Source: Alkalihalobacillus sp. YIM B00296 (GTDB lineage Bacteria > Bacillota > Bacilli > Bacillales > Fictibacillaceae). From it: a stretch of DNA of 55,561 nucleotides. The stretch's first letter is position 1. Each line of letters opens with the position of its first letter. Location of the stretch: the NCBI RefSeq assembly GCF_020179385.1, contig NZ_JAIBLJ010000025.1, positions 1-55,561 on the forward strand. Direction: 5' to 3'. A program made the translations under genes and the position numbers. Under the pieces are notes generated by a model. That model did no database searches. It saw nothing but the letters and a program-made list of their open reading frames with translations, and had not been told where the DNA came from. This document shows positions 44,245-53,326 of the stretch, one piece after another.

Positions 44245-45366
44245 GTGAGCCAGTTGAAAGCCTTGATCATAACGACGAATCAAACGATAAAACAGTCTCT
44301 GATAGATATTCTGGGGGCTCATGGAATTGATTCGGAGGTAAACGAACAATGGAAACGTTCGTTTTCAAATCTAAATCAATACAACTTCTACTTCATTGAT
44401 CGTGAAGCATTGAAACAGGCGGAAGGGTTCACAACACCTGTCTCCAGCATTCTGATCGGTATCACTTCAGAGCGCTCTTTTGAAGAAGGAAGAGAGTGGA
44501 TGAAAGCCGGGGCTTATGATGTGGTTGTCTATCCTGAAGAGCAATCGCGATTGAACGATATCATTCAATCTTCGAAAGAAAAAGTGAAGAAACAGCAGGA
44601 AAGTTTCGGGGAAGTCTCTGTAGGCGGTGGGCAGGTTGAAGCCTTTTACAGTGCGAAAGGCGGCAGCGGGAAGACGCTGTTAGCCGCGATGACAGCCCAG
44701 TCTTTGCAAATCCATCAAGGTAAACGGGTCATTTTGATTGACCTCAGTGCTCAATTCGGGGGTTTAGAGACGATTTATAGCGTGGAAACGGATCGCTCGT
44801 ATATTGACCTTCAACCAGTGTTGAAAGAACTGTCTTTAAATCATATCGAGAATGTAGCCACACGGGATGAAAAGACCGGCAACTACATTCTTTTAGGACC
44901 TAGAAACCCCGCTAAAGCTGAAGACATCACTGAGGAATTGATAACGAAGATCATCAGGACGTGCAGGGCGCATTTTGATCATGTCATTTTAGATCTTCCG
45001 ACGACGATCAACACAGTCAGTTTTACTGGATTGAATGAAGCGACACAGATTCACTATGTACTGAACCCTGACAGCCTTTCCTTACGTTGCTACAAATACG
45101 CCATCGAATTATTTGAGCGGTTCCAGCTTGGAACCCGCGGGAATCTTTCAATCCTGTTGAACCGGGCCCATCCGAAAAGTGAGTTGGGAGAAAAGGATAT
45201 TTCGAAATTGATTGGAAAAGAAGTGGATGCTACAGTACGTTCTGATTTCTTTTCCTTACAGCCTTTTCTGAATATGGGAGAGAGCTTTTATAAGAAGGAG
45301 AAGGACAAAGGCCGATTCAAACCGGCAAGAGACATCCGTCTTTTTGTAGATAAAGTGTTGTTGTAG
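44245..45366 (+). CDS. cpaE: Pilus localisation ATPase TadZ/CpaE
   Basis: 373 residues. Residues 1-110 are a degenerate receiver domain (LKALIITTNQTIKQSLIDIL, lacking the usual acidic pocket); the rest is a MinD/ParA-type ATPase with the deviant Walker A KGGSGKT (138-144), VILIDLSAQFGGLETIYSV and the HVILDLPTT Walker B. TadZ proteins place the pilus machine in the cell. GTG start after GGAGAAGATG. Confidence 0.88.
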   Translation: MSQLKALIITTNQTIKQSLIDILGAHGIDSEVNEQWKRSFSNLNQYNFYFIDREALKQAEGFTTPVSSILIGITSERSFEEGREWMKAGAYDVVVYPEEQSRLNDIIQSSKEKVKKQQESFGEVSVGGGQVEAFYSAKGGSGKTLLAAMTAQSLQIHQGKRVILIDLSAQFGGLETIYSVETDRSYIDLQPVLKELSLNHIENVATRDEKTGNYILLGPRNPAKAEDITEELITKIIRTCRAHFDHVILDLPTTINTVSFTGLNEATQIHYVLNPDSLSLRCYKYAIELFERFQLGTRGNLSILLNRAHPKSELGEKDISKLIGKEVDATVRSDFFSLQPFLNMGESFYKKEKDKGRFKPARDIRLFVDKVLL

Positions 45367-45383
45367 ATAAGGGGTGAAGAGAC

Positions 45384-46724
45384 ATGTCCTGGTTACAAAA
45401 AGCGGCAGGCACGGCACCTTTGAATACTAATCCGGAAAATGGCTGGGATGTTGAAACAGAACAGCAGGAATCGTGGGTGCGTCATTATAAAAGTCGTCTG
45501 ATCAAAGAATCCAACCTTGAATCGATTACAACATTGCCTGCCCAGGAACGGAAACAAACAATAGAACGATTGGTCAAACAGATGATTGAAGAAGAGAGAG
45601 TCATCATTCCACAAAACGAGATGGATCAGATCATCAGCCAGATCATCAATGAATCAGTCGGGTACGGTCCTTTGGAAGCGTTGCTGCAGGATGATTCGAT
45701 TACAGAAATCATGGTGAACGGCCCCCGGGAGGTCTATATTGAACGAGGCGGTAAACTGGAACGGACGGATATCCGTTTCAAGGATAATCAACATATCCGC
45801 CATATCATCGATCGGATTATTGCGCCTTTAGGTCGTCGTATCGATGAAAGCTCTCCGATGGTGGATGCACGCTTGCTCGACGGAAGTCGTGTGAATGCGG
45901 TCATACCACCCATAACGTTGGATGGTCCCTCGATTTCCATCCGGAAATTCAATAAGACGCCTTTCACTATGGAGAATTTGATGGAGTTCGGTTCATTCAC
46001 CGAACGGATGGGGGAGTTCCTGACGGCCGCAGTCCAGGCTAAACTCAACATCCTTGTGTCTGGAGGGACCGGGAGCGGAAAGACAACCTTGTTGAATGTC
46101 TTGTCAGATTCGATTCCGCGCGGGGAAAGAATTGTTACCATCGAGGATATGGCTGAACTTCGATTTACATATGACAACCTGGTCAGGATGGAAGCACGGC
46201 CTGAGAATATGGAAGGAAAAGGCGAAGTCACGATCCGGCAACTTGTAAAAAACGCGTTACGGATGAGGCCTGACAGGATCATCGTCGGGGAGGTCAGAAG
46301 CTCGGAGGCGATCGATATGCTCCAGGCGATGAACACGGGGCATGAAGGATCATTGACGACTGTCCACGCCAACTCTCCAAAGGACGCTTTAGGGAGACTG
46401 GAGGCGATGGTCATCATGTCCGGGTTGCCGCTGACAGTCGATGTCATCCGCGGATATTTTGTCGGGGCGTTGGATCTGATTGTCCAGACCTCGAGACAGA
46501 CGGATGGTAAACGGAAAATCGTAAGTATCGCAGAAATCTTCGAGGAAGACGGAAAGATCGTCATTAAGGATATTTTCCGGTTTGTTCGTACGGGCGTAAG
46601 GGCAGATGGCAGTGTGAAAGGGCATTTTGAATCGACAGGTTATGTGCCGAAAGCATTTGAACGCTTCAAAGCTTATGGTATCGAGATCCCTGAATCGATG
46701 TTCTCGGAAGGGGTGCTCGCATGA
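45384..46724 (+). CDS. cpaF: Pilus assembly ATPase CpaF/TadA
   Basis: 446 residues, hexameric secretion ATPase of the VirB11/PulE class. Walker A GGTGSGKT (227-234), Walker B region RPDRIIVGEVRSSEAIDML, His-box TGHEGSLTTVHANS. It should drive both assembly and, in some Tad systems, retraction of the pilus. Its last 4 bases overlap tadB (ATGA). Confidence 0.95.
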   Translation: MSWLQKAAGTAPLNTNPENGWDVETEQQESWVRHYKSRLIKESNLESITTLPAQERKQTIERLVKQMIEEERVIIPQNEMDQIISQIINESVGYGPLEALLQDDSITEIMVNGPREVYIERGGKLERTDIRFKDNQHIRHIIDRIIAPLGRRIDESSPMVDARLLDGSRVNAVIPPITLDGPSISIRKFNKTPFTMENLMEFGSFTERMGEFLTAAVQAKLNILVSGGTGSGKTTLLNVLSDSIPRGERIVTIEDMAELRFTYDNLVRMEARPENMEGKGEVTIRQLVKNALRMRPDRIIVGEVRSSEAIDMLQAMNTGHEGSLTTVHANSPKDALGRLEAMVIMSGLPLTVDVIRGYFVGALDLIVQTSRQTDGKRKIVSIAEIFEEDGKIVIKDIFRFVRTGVRADGSVKGHFESTGYVPKAFERFKAYGIEIPESMFSEGVLA

Positions 46725-47653
46725 CAGGCGCATGGTTGCTTTTAAGCGGTGCATTGTTTTCTTTCATGCTCGCAATCTATTATTTCAAACAGTTGGCAAC
46801 TGTCCAAAAAACGTCCAAGAGAGCGGAGGAGTGGTTTGAGGACTCAGGTCAGCTGAAACGGAAAAGCTTCATCCTCCTGATCGGCGACAAATTCGATAAC
46901 TCTGAGCTCGCAGAAGACTTGAAGAAGAAACTGATCCAGGCAAACATCCCGCTGCAGCCATCTGAATATATGGGTATCTATATATTGTCGATCGCTGTAC
47001 TATGGTTTTTCAGTTATTTTGTACTCGGCTTGATCCTGTTTATGGGATTCTTACTTTCTTATTTGATCACCTGGCTGGCATCCAAATTATATTTAAGCTC
47101 CAGACAGAACAAACGGAATGAAAGCTTCAACAAGCAGCTTCCTGAAATATGCAGGATGATGTCCAATGCAGTCAAAGCAGGTCAGACCATACCTCAGGGG
47201 ATCGAAATGGTCGGGAATGAAATCAAAGCACCTTCTGGGCCGGAATTTAAGAAGATGGACCAACAGCTTCGGTTGGGAGATGGTCTTGACGAAGTGATGA
47301 ATCGATTCCGCGAGAGGGTATCCAGTAATGAAATCAATATCTTTGTAAGCACGATCTTGATCCAACGGAGAGTCGGGGGGAACCTGGTGGAAGTATTGGA
47401 TCTGATGGCTACGACACTTGAAGAACGTGCTCGAGTATATAAAGAGATTCAGACAGTGACAGCTGAATCGAAATCGATCGCTTATATCCTTGTCATCATG
47501 CCATTGTTGATGGCTGTGATGATGAACTTATTCATTAAAGGCTTCTTGAACGTTATCTTTACGACATTCGGTTTGATATTGCTAGCAGTATTCACCGGCA
47601 TGATCACTGTCGCATTCGTCATCATCAAACGGATCACAAGGATAAGGGTGTAG
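46721..47653 (+). CDS. tadB: Tad pilus inner-membrane platform protein TadB
   Basis: 310 residues: one N-terminal membrane segment, two in the middle (about 85-130), a GspF/T2SSF domain (about 135-265, with LPEICRMMSNAVKAGQTIPQGIEMV) and two C-terminal segments. Paired with TadC it forms the membrane platform that CpaF acts on. Confidence 0.9.
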   Translation: MTGAWLLLSGALFSFMLAIYYFKQLATVQKTSKRAEEWFEDSGQLKRKSFILLIGDKFDNSELAEDLKKKLIQANIPLQPSEYMGIYILSIAVLWFFSYFVLGLILFMGFLLSYLITWLASKLYLSSRQNKRNESFNKQLPEICRMMSNAVKAGQTIPQGIEMVGNEIKAPSGPEFKKMDQQLRLGDGLDEVMNRFRERVSSNEINIFVSTILIQRRVGGNLVEVLDLMATTLEERARVYKEIQTVTAESKSIAYILVIMPLLMAVMMNLFIKGFLNVIFTTFGLILLAVFTGMITVAFVIIKRITRIRV

Positions 47654-47657
47654 TAAA

Positions 47658-48599
47658 ATGAGCCCACAATTCAGCATTTATACCGTTCTTTTATTTAGTC
47701 TGATTTTACTTTTATTGTTGATTGGATTTGTTTACATCTACCTCTATGTAGGCAAAAAGCAGCGATTGATGGCCCATTTGCAGGTATCGGGAACCAAACG
47801 GCGAAAACGGAGAAAATTCAGGGGACGGATTGGCGGACGGATTATCAAAGCGGCAGAGTATACCGGACCGACAGGAATCAAATATCCATTTTTCTCGGAT
47901 AAGGAAAAAGACGAACAGTTGATTGTTAGAGCTGGGAATCCGATGGGACTCAGACTTGAAAGTTTTTATGGTATGAGGTTTGTCCTCGGGCTTGGCGCAT
48001 TGTTATTTTCGCTTCTGTATGTCTTTCTAGGGTTGCCTTTCGGGCTCATGCTCATGGTGCCGCTGCCATTAGCGGGATTTTTCGGTCCTAACCTTTGGCT
48101 GTGGATGAAAGCCCGTGACCGACAGGAACAAATCAGCTCGATGATGCCTGATTTCCTCGATACGGTCAGTGTCACCCTTCAGGCTGGAGTCAGTCTTGAT
48201 GGGGCGTTGAAACAAGTGACGAAACAACTGACTGGTCCGTTAAGTGAGGAGATTGACCGTTTCAATCGAGAAATAGAACTTGGAGTCCCAAGAAGGACAG
48301 CCTATGAAAATCTGATCAATCGAAATTCATCCAAAGAATTAGAGATGCTGGTCACCTCCCTTTTACAAGGGTCTTCACTAGGGGTTCCGGTATCGCAAAC
48401 ATTCAAGATCCAGGCGGATGATTTGAGGGCGATGCGCGGGTTCAAAGCAAAAGAAAAGGCAGCGAAGGCCAGCCCGCAAATCACACTGGTAACGACGTTC
48501 TTCGTTGCACCTGCTGTGTTTTTCCTGATCATCGGATTGCTCGCGTTGAACGTCATTTATAACCCTGAAGCATTCGGTTTAGATACCTTCTTCAAGTAA
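47658..48599 (+). CDS. tadC: Tad pilus inner-membrane platform protein TadC
   Basis: 313 residues with the same plan as TadB: an N-terminal segment (about 7-28), a basic loop KRRKRRKFRGR, two mid segments (about 100-140), a T2SSF domain (about 160-280, with MMPDFLDTVSVTLQAGVSLDGALKQV) and a C-terminal segment. The start overlaps no gene but is only 4 bases past tadB. Confidence 0.9.
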   Translation: MSPQFSIYTVLLFSLILLLLLIGFVYIYLYVGKKQRLMAHLQVSGTKRRKRRKFRGRIGGRIIKAAEYTGPTGIKYPFFSDKEKDEQLIVRAGNPMGLRLESFYGMRFVLGLGALLFSLLYVFLGLPFGLMLMVPLPLAGFFGPNLWLWMKARDRQEQISSMMPDFLDTVSVTLQAGVSLDGALKQVTKQLTGPLSEEIDRFNREIELGVPRRTAYENLINRNSSKELEMLVTSLLQGSSLGVPVSQTFKIQADDLRAMRGFKAKEKAAKASPQITLVTTFFVAPAVFFLIIGLLALNVIYNPEAFGLDTFFK

Positions 48600-48643
48600 G
48601 AAGGATTGAAAATAAATTTAAAAATCTAAAGGAGAGTTGACTC

Positions 48644-48850
48644 ATGATGAGAGAAATGTATGAGAACCTGACAGTGACATTCAATAAATATGTTAACAAT
48701 GAAAGAGGTGCCCAGGCACTTGAGTGGGTAGCACTCGGTCTAGTGGTGCTTGCCGTCATGGCGGCAGTGGCTACAGCAGTTCAGGGGAATGGAAGCAGCA
48801 TTGCCAATGCAATCGTTGAAAAGATTGCAGAATTAATCGGGAAAATGTAG
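48644..48850 (+). CDS. flp: Flp-type major pilin
   Basis: 68 residues. A short basic leader ends in NERG (19-22), and the mature protein would start AQALEWVALGLVVLAVMAAV, with Glu at +5 (E27) as required for type IV prepilins. Flp pilins usually carry Glu-Tyr at +5/+6; here it is Glu-Trp. The remaining 25 residues form a short amphipathic end. AAAGGAGAG precedes the ATG. Confidence 0.88.
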   Translation: MMREMYENLTVTFNKYVNNERGAQALEWVALGLVVLAVMAAVATAVQGNGSSIANAIVEKIAELIGKM

Positions 48851-48862
48851 TCAGTGTGATGG

Positions 48863-49243
48863 ATGATGAAAAGGCTCAGAACACTAGTCAAAAATGAACG
48901 GGGATCACAACTGATTGAATTCGTTGCTGTATTCCCGATGGTCATTCTTGCAATGATGATCATCTGGCAAATGGCGCTTGTCGCCTATACAGTCGTCGTA
49001 ACGGAAGCGGCGGCCCGTGACGGCGCCCGTGCCGCTGCGGTTGAAGGGAATGCCGAAGAGGTGGCGAAACGTTCAGCTGGAAACCTGAGGCTGGAGAGCG
49101 TCAATACGGAAAAAGGGGACGAAGACGTGACGGTTACGGTTGTCGCTAAAGTCCCCACCGTTTCAATTCCATTCATAGGTCGGTTGGATTTCAACTTTGA
49201 TGCAGATGCCACCATCCCAATTGAAGAAGGCCTTAAGGATTGA
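48863..49243 (+). CDS. tadE: Minor pilin TadE
   Basis: 126 residues. Leader MMKRLRTLVKNERG, then SQLIEFVAVFPMVILAMMII with Glu at +5 (E19), followed by the TadE pattern VVTEAAARDGARAAAVEG. The C-terminal half is a beta-rich extracellular part (DVTVTVVAKVPTVSIPFIG). It follows flp by 12 bases and shares its stop with the start of the next gene. Confidence 0.88.
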   Translation: MMKRLRTLVKNERGSQLIEFVAVFPMVILAMMIIWQMALVAYTVVVTEAAARDGARAAAVEGNAEEVAKRSAGNLRLESVNTEKGDEDVTVTVVAKVPTVSIPFIGRLDFNFDADATIPIEEGLKD

Positions 49244-49971
49244 TGAGGATGAAAAAGTATTTGATAAATGAACGGGGAAACGGCATGCTGCTGGTGATTG
49301 TCGGCATACTGATCGGTTCTATTTTCATCAGCTTCATGTTTTTTGATTTCTTCAATGTCTTCATTTCAAAACGGATCAGTCAAACGAGTGCGGATGCGGC
49401 AGTTTTGGCAGCTTCCAAAGAAGCAAGGTTGATTTATGAAGAGCGATACAATTCTGCGATTGAAAGTGAACTGGAAGATCTTCGTGAACTCTTTGATGAT
49501 GAAAAAGAGAAGGCAGAAACTGAGGAGGAAGAAGGCGAGGAAGGGGAAGAAGAGCCGCCTCCAGATGAAGATACGTTGTTGGACCGTATCATCAAGGAGA
49601 TGGAGAAAAAATACAGGAAAGTGACGATGCCTCCCAGTTTAAGGGAATGGCTGGAGGATCCTGATGCTGAGATCGACCCGGTAGAGGCTTTGAAGTACTT
49701 TTACAAGGAAGATGAACGGAATGAAATGGCATGTACTGCAATTGCAGGTGACATGGAGAGGATCAGGAACGCTGCAGACGAATACGCCAGAAAAAACGGG
49801 GCCGATCGGAATGTACAGGTAGAATTCGATCAAAGAAAGTTCAGTATTTTTGTGGAATCTGAAAAAGATGGCAGATATGTCACTGCTGATGACTCTTTGT
49901 TTGACGGTATTGACGCAGACGCTTCAGCGACAATCAAACGGCCGAAAGGGTTAGACATGGCATGCGATTAG
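49243..49971 (+). CDS. TadG/TadF-like pilus protein with prepilin-type N-terminus
   Basis: About 242 residues. It also has NERG near the N-terminus (11-14 counting from ATG 49243), followed by a hydrophobic helix, but the +5 residue is Leu, not Glu, as in pseudopilins that cap a pilus. The segment KRISQTSADAAVLAASKEAR matches TadG/TadE-like proteins. An acidic, Glu-rich stretch (about 90-115) and a C-terminal domain follow. ATG 49249 is an alternative start. Probably a tip or minor component. Confidence 0.75.
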   Translation: MRMKKYLINERGNGMLLVIVGILIGSIFISFMFFDFFNVFISKRISQTSADAAVLAASKEARLIYEERYNSAIESELEDLRELFDDEKEKAETEEEEGEEGEEEPPPDEDTLLDRIIKEMEKKYRKVTMPPSLREWLEDPDAEIDPVEALKYFYKEDERNEMACTAIAGDMERIRNAADEYARKNGADRNVQVEFDQRKFSIFVESEKDGRYVTADDSLFDGIDADASATIKRPKGLDMACD

Positions 49972-50023
49972 GCAAAAGGGCGCAATGGACTAGTTTCTAG
50001 GAATGAACTCGGGAGGAAATGGA

Positions 50024-51226
50024 ATGGTTTACAAAATGAATGGCAGTAAAGGACTCATATTGACTTTGCTCATTGCGTTTTTCGCATTCCTCACACCTAT
50101 GACTGAAGCATATGCGAACATTGGGGAATTCGAGTATGACGACAGTGGTTTGATCCGTACTGAGAACGATGGTGTCGCCACCGGTGGTGAGGAAGAAGAT
50201 GGCGGATGGTTTGGCTGGTTGGATGATTTTAAAAATGATGTCAAAGATTTGGGCAATGACATAGGCGACTTCTTTCAGCCGGCAGTCGATGCAGTAGGAA
50301 GTGCATGGGATTGGACTGCCCAAAAGCTTTCGGAAGGTTGGGAAGCTACACAGAATGCTTGGAATGATTTTACGGAATGGACGAGTGACGTCTGGGCGAA
50401 TACACCGGATTGGGTTAAATCGACCATCGCGTTCGTAGGTGTTGCAGCTGCAGTGGTTGGAATAGCCATTGTAGGTATCATTTCAGCACCCGTTGCGATT
50501 GCGGCAATTATCGGGGCCGGAATTGCTGGCGGGCTCTATTATGCCCTGAATGGCGGATCAGACAGCTACAGTTTCTTAGGTGCTCTCGGCTGGACATTTG
50601 GAGGCGCATTACTTGGGGGCGTAGGACAGGCGACAGGAGTCATAGGGGCAGGCTTCAGCTCGCTTAGAGTGTTTGCGGGAAGGCAGTTAGCCGGTATACG
50701 ATTAGCTTTTGTATTGAACCGATTTGCAACTGGAAGCGGATTGAGAGCAGGGCTGCAAGTAGCAAAAGGATTGGGAGCAGCTTGGATGAAAATCGGAGGA
50801 CCGGCGGCAATCATTACTTCTTCATCTCATTTACTTAATTTTGCATTAACTGGTGAATTGAGTCTTGGAGAAATGGCCTTTGATACAGGATTTGCTTTTG
50901 CAACAGCTCCATTAGGCTTTGGACTGACAAAGGGGATATTGAATTCATTCAGGTCACTTCGAACGGTTGCCGCTCCGATCGCAGGAAGTGTTACATTAGG
51001 TGGGTTTTCCAATGTAGCAATGCAATCATTCAAAGGAGATGCGACCGCAATGGATTTCCTGATCGGCTCAGCTGTAGGTTTGACATTTGTGTTACCTGAT
51101 TCATTAGTTACTAAATTCGTGAACAACTCCGCTGTAAGTAATTCTTATGAATTTGTTAAGAAGCAATTGAGTGATATTCTTTCAAATAATATGGAAAAAA
51201 AGGTTGATCCCACTAGTAATAAATAA
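50024..51226 (+). CDS. Secreted Trp- and Gly-rich protein of unknown function
   Basis: 400 residues. A signal peptide (about 1-32, ending EAYA) is followed by an acidic stretch with DGGWFGWLDDF. Then comes a Trp-rich amphipathic segment (about 70-125, with repeated W-x-x-x-x motifs such as SAWDWTAQKLSEGWEA) and a long Gly/Ala-rich hydrophobic region (about 130-350) with many GAGIAGG-like turns. Trp-rich then Gly/Ala-rich regions of this kind occur in the middle of large polymorphic toxins, but no toxin domain is recognisable at the C-terminus. GGGAGG lies before ATG 50024. It is followed by two small membrane-protein genes. Confidence 0.6.
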   Translation: MVYKMNGSKGLILTLLIAFFAFLTPMTEAYANIGEFEYDDSGLIRTENDGVATGGEEEDGGWFGWLDDFKNDVKDLGNDIGDFFQPAVDAVGSAWDWTAQKLSEGWEATQNAWNDFTEWTSDVWANTPDWVKSTIAFVGVAAAVVGIAIVGIISAPVAIAAIIGAGIAGGLYYALNGGSDSYSFLGALGWTFGGALLGGVGQATGVIGAGFSSLRVFAGRQLAGIRLAFVLNRFATGSGLRAGLQVAKGLGAAWMKIGGPAAIITSSSHLLNFALTGELSLGEMAFDTGFAFATAPLGFGLTKGILNSFRSLRTVAAPIAGSVTLGGFSNVAMQSFKGDATAMDFLIGSAVGLTFVLPDSLVTKFVNNSAVSNSYEFVKKQLSDILSNNMEKKVDPTSNK

Positions 51227-51247
51227 TGTCATTATAAGGGGTAGTTT

Positions 51248-51559
51248 ATGAGTGATAAATCATGGAGAATCTTTCAAATCATATGTTATTTAATAGCTAT
51301 TGGTGGTACACTTTTGGCTATATTCGCAACAAGTGAGCCCGTCGGAAACGGGATTAGAAGAATGGTTGTAAGACCTTGGTGGTTCAATTGGGTAGTTGGA
51401 TTAGTATGTATGTCAACTTTCATCATTACACTTGTTGAAGTCCGTAGCCGTAATGGTGGTGTAATCAATGCAAAAGTGATTGGTCAAACCATTTTATGGA
51501 TCGGCGTTGTAGTTGGAGGATTGATGTTCATCTGGTATCTGCGTGGGGATTTTAATTAA
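51248..51559 (+). CDS. Small membrane protein A, paralogue of the next gene
   Basis: 103 residues with three or four hydrophobic segments. Shares with the following gene the start W-x-I-F-Q, a mid Trp pair (RPWWFNWVVGL against HPTPWMYVLFGL) and a late VIGQTILWIGV / IILQAVLWTSL segment. No known domain. AAGGGGTAG precedes the ATG. Confidence 0.6.
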   Translation: MSDKSWRIFQIICYLIAIGGTLLAIFATSEPVGNGIRRMVVRPWWFNWVVGLVCMSTFIITLVEVRSRNGGVINAKVIGQTILWIGVVVGGLMFIWYLRGDFN

Positions 51560-51580
51560 TTGAGTAAACATGGAGTGATT

Positions 51581-51880
51581 ATGATGGAGAAACGTGGATG
51601 GGCTATATTCCAATGGACAGCGGGTGTTGCTGCCGTTTTGATGATCATAGCGATGTTTGTACTAACTAGTGAAATTCAAGGTCAAAAACTGGTGATGGTC
51701 CATCCCACTCCATGGATGTACGTGTTATTCGGATTATCGGTGATCGGAGTATTCTTATTCGTCGTCGGTTACATTGCTAAAAAAAGAGAAGCTTTTGCAA
51801 TTGATAAAAGTATTATATTGCAGGCGGTGTTATGGACGTCATTATTTTATGGGTTATTACTTGTCATCAATTTTTACTGA
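51581..51880 (+). CDS. Small membrane protein B, paralogue of the previous gene
   Basis: About 99 residues with four hydrophobic segments, same plan as the gene before. The start is ATG 51581 or 51584, after GGAG; an upstream TTG at 51560 is less likely. Two tandem copies behind a secreted protein suggest duplication and perhaps a shared job with it. Confidence 0.6.
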   Translation: MMEKRGWAIFQWTAGVAAVLMIIAMFVLTSEIQGQKLVMVHPTPWMYVLFGLSVIGVFLFVVGYIAKKREAFAIDKSIILQAVLWTSLFYGLLLVINFY

Positions 51881-51918
51881 AGCAAATACATATCAGATAG
51901 ATAAACAGGAGGGAATCC

Positions 51919-53247
51919 ATGTTACGTTCAACTCGTCTACATATGCTATTGTTCCTGTTACTATTAGTTATCACAGCATGCTCGAATGAAAGCAGTGGGG
52001 AACAAACGAAGGAAAAAGAAGACCCCGAAGAAAAACACGAGCAAGAATTCGATTATCCTGAAGCTGCACGAGATGCAGAAAGGATCATCGAACAAGGACC
52101 TGGGGGAATTGTGCAAAAAATCGAGGTTCTAGAAAACATTGAGGATGATGAAAAGTTATACGAAGAATTAAAAGCAGAAGTTAAGACTCTTCCAGATGAT
52201 CTGTCCGCAGACCAACTCTATGATTTTCTCATCGCGAAATTCGCTTTTCCATATCAAGTACCAGCTGATGCTTATGACGAATTCGACCCTATATACAAAT
52301 TACCAAGTGAAAGGCAAGAAGAGGAAAAACAGAAAAACATCGTGTTCCTGTTGGATTCGAGTGGAAGTATGGCTGGCCAAGTCAATGGCGGTGTGAAGAT
52401 GGACCTCGCCAAATCGGCCTTGAATCGAGTGCTCGGCAACTTAGATCCAAAAACGAAAATAGCATTGCGTGTCTATGGCCATAAAGGGAGCAGCGATGAT
52501 AAGGATAAAAAAGTATCTTGTGACAGCAGCGAGACCGTTTATGCTTTAAATTCATATGATGAAGGGACATTCCAGGATGCTTTGAAAGAATTCAAACCAT
52601 CCGGTTGGACGCCGATCGCCGCTTCTCTCCAATTAGCACAAGATGATTTTAAGGGAGCGACAGGCAATGATGTTGAAAATGTCATCTATGTGATCAGTGA
52701 TGGTGTAGAAACATGTGATGGAGATCCTGTGGCAGCCGCAAAGGAAATCCATGACTCTGATTTAAACGTAACGGTGAACGTGATTGGCTTCAATGTCGAT
52801 TCGAAAGGTCAAAATCAGTTGAAAGATACTGCCGCAGCAGGTGGAGGAAAATATAAAGACGTCAATTCAAAAGCAGATTTAAATAATACCCTTAATGAGT
52901 TGATCAGTGATGCCAAAAAGGGGATTGATAAAGATATAAGTGACGCAAAAGCAGGCATCGATATCAATACATGGTATATGGACCAAAACAGCAGACTCAG
53001 GAAAATTCATGATACCTTCATAGATATATCCCGAACAGAGTCAGAAGTTTTGGAAAATATTGTTTTCAAACTTGATGACGAAGGGAAACTAAAGGGTGGG
53101 ATCTATACAGGATTGACTGACCTGATTGATGAACGTATGGAAGTCATGGAAGAATATAGCCGGGAGCGTAAAGATTCACTTATGGAAGAAACGGAAGCCT
53201 CACACAAAAAAGCACGTGAAGAGCTGGAAAAGAAAAGCCAAGAATAG
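51919..53247 (+). CDS. Lipoprotein with von Willebrand factor A domain
   Basis: 442 residues. Lipobox VITAC (Cys21), an acidic linker, then a VWA domain (about 138-320) with a complete metal site: DSSGS at 146-150, the threonine in GWTPIAASL and the aspartate in VISDGVETCDGD. A coiled, charged C-terminal part (about 325-442) follows. VWA proteins bind other proteins or adhere; next to Tad pilus genes it may act in surface adhesion or assembly. CAGGAGGG before the ATG. Confidence 0.85.
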   Translation: MLRSTRLHMLLFLLLLVITACSNESSGEQTKEKEDPEEKHEQEFDYPEAARDAERIIEQGPGGIVQKIEVLENIEDDEKLYEELKAEVKTLPDDLSADQLYDFLIAKFAFPYQVPADAYDEFDPIYKLPSERQEEEKQKNIVFLLDSSGSMAGQVNGGVKMDLAKSALNRVLGNLDPKTKIALRVYGHKGSSDDKDKKVSCDSSETVYALNSYDEGTFQDALKEFKPSGWTPIAASLQLAQDDFKGATGNDVENVIYVISDGVETCDGDPVAAAKEIHDSDLNVTVNVIGFNVDSKGQNQLKDTAAAGGGKYKDVNSKADLNNTLNELISDAKKGIDKDISDAKAGIDINTWYMDQNSRLRKIHDTFIDISRTESEVLENIVFKLDDEGKLKGGIYTGLTDLIDERMEVMEEYSRERKDSLMEETEASHKKAREELEKKSQE

Positions 53248-53260
53248 CAACAATCCATAG

Positions 53261-53291
53261 AGGGCTGAGACCTATAGAATGGTTCAGCCCT
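53261..53291 (+). terminator. Stem-loop between the VWA and transglutaminase lipoprotein genes
   Basis: AGGGCTGA-GACC pairs with GGT-TCAGCCCT, a stem of about 11 bp with an 8-base loop, then TCCTT. A weak or partial terminator. Confidence 0.5.
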
Positions 53292-53326
53292 TCCTTATGA
53301 TAATCTCTTGGAGAGGAGAGCCCTGT

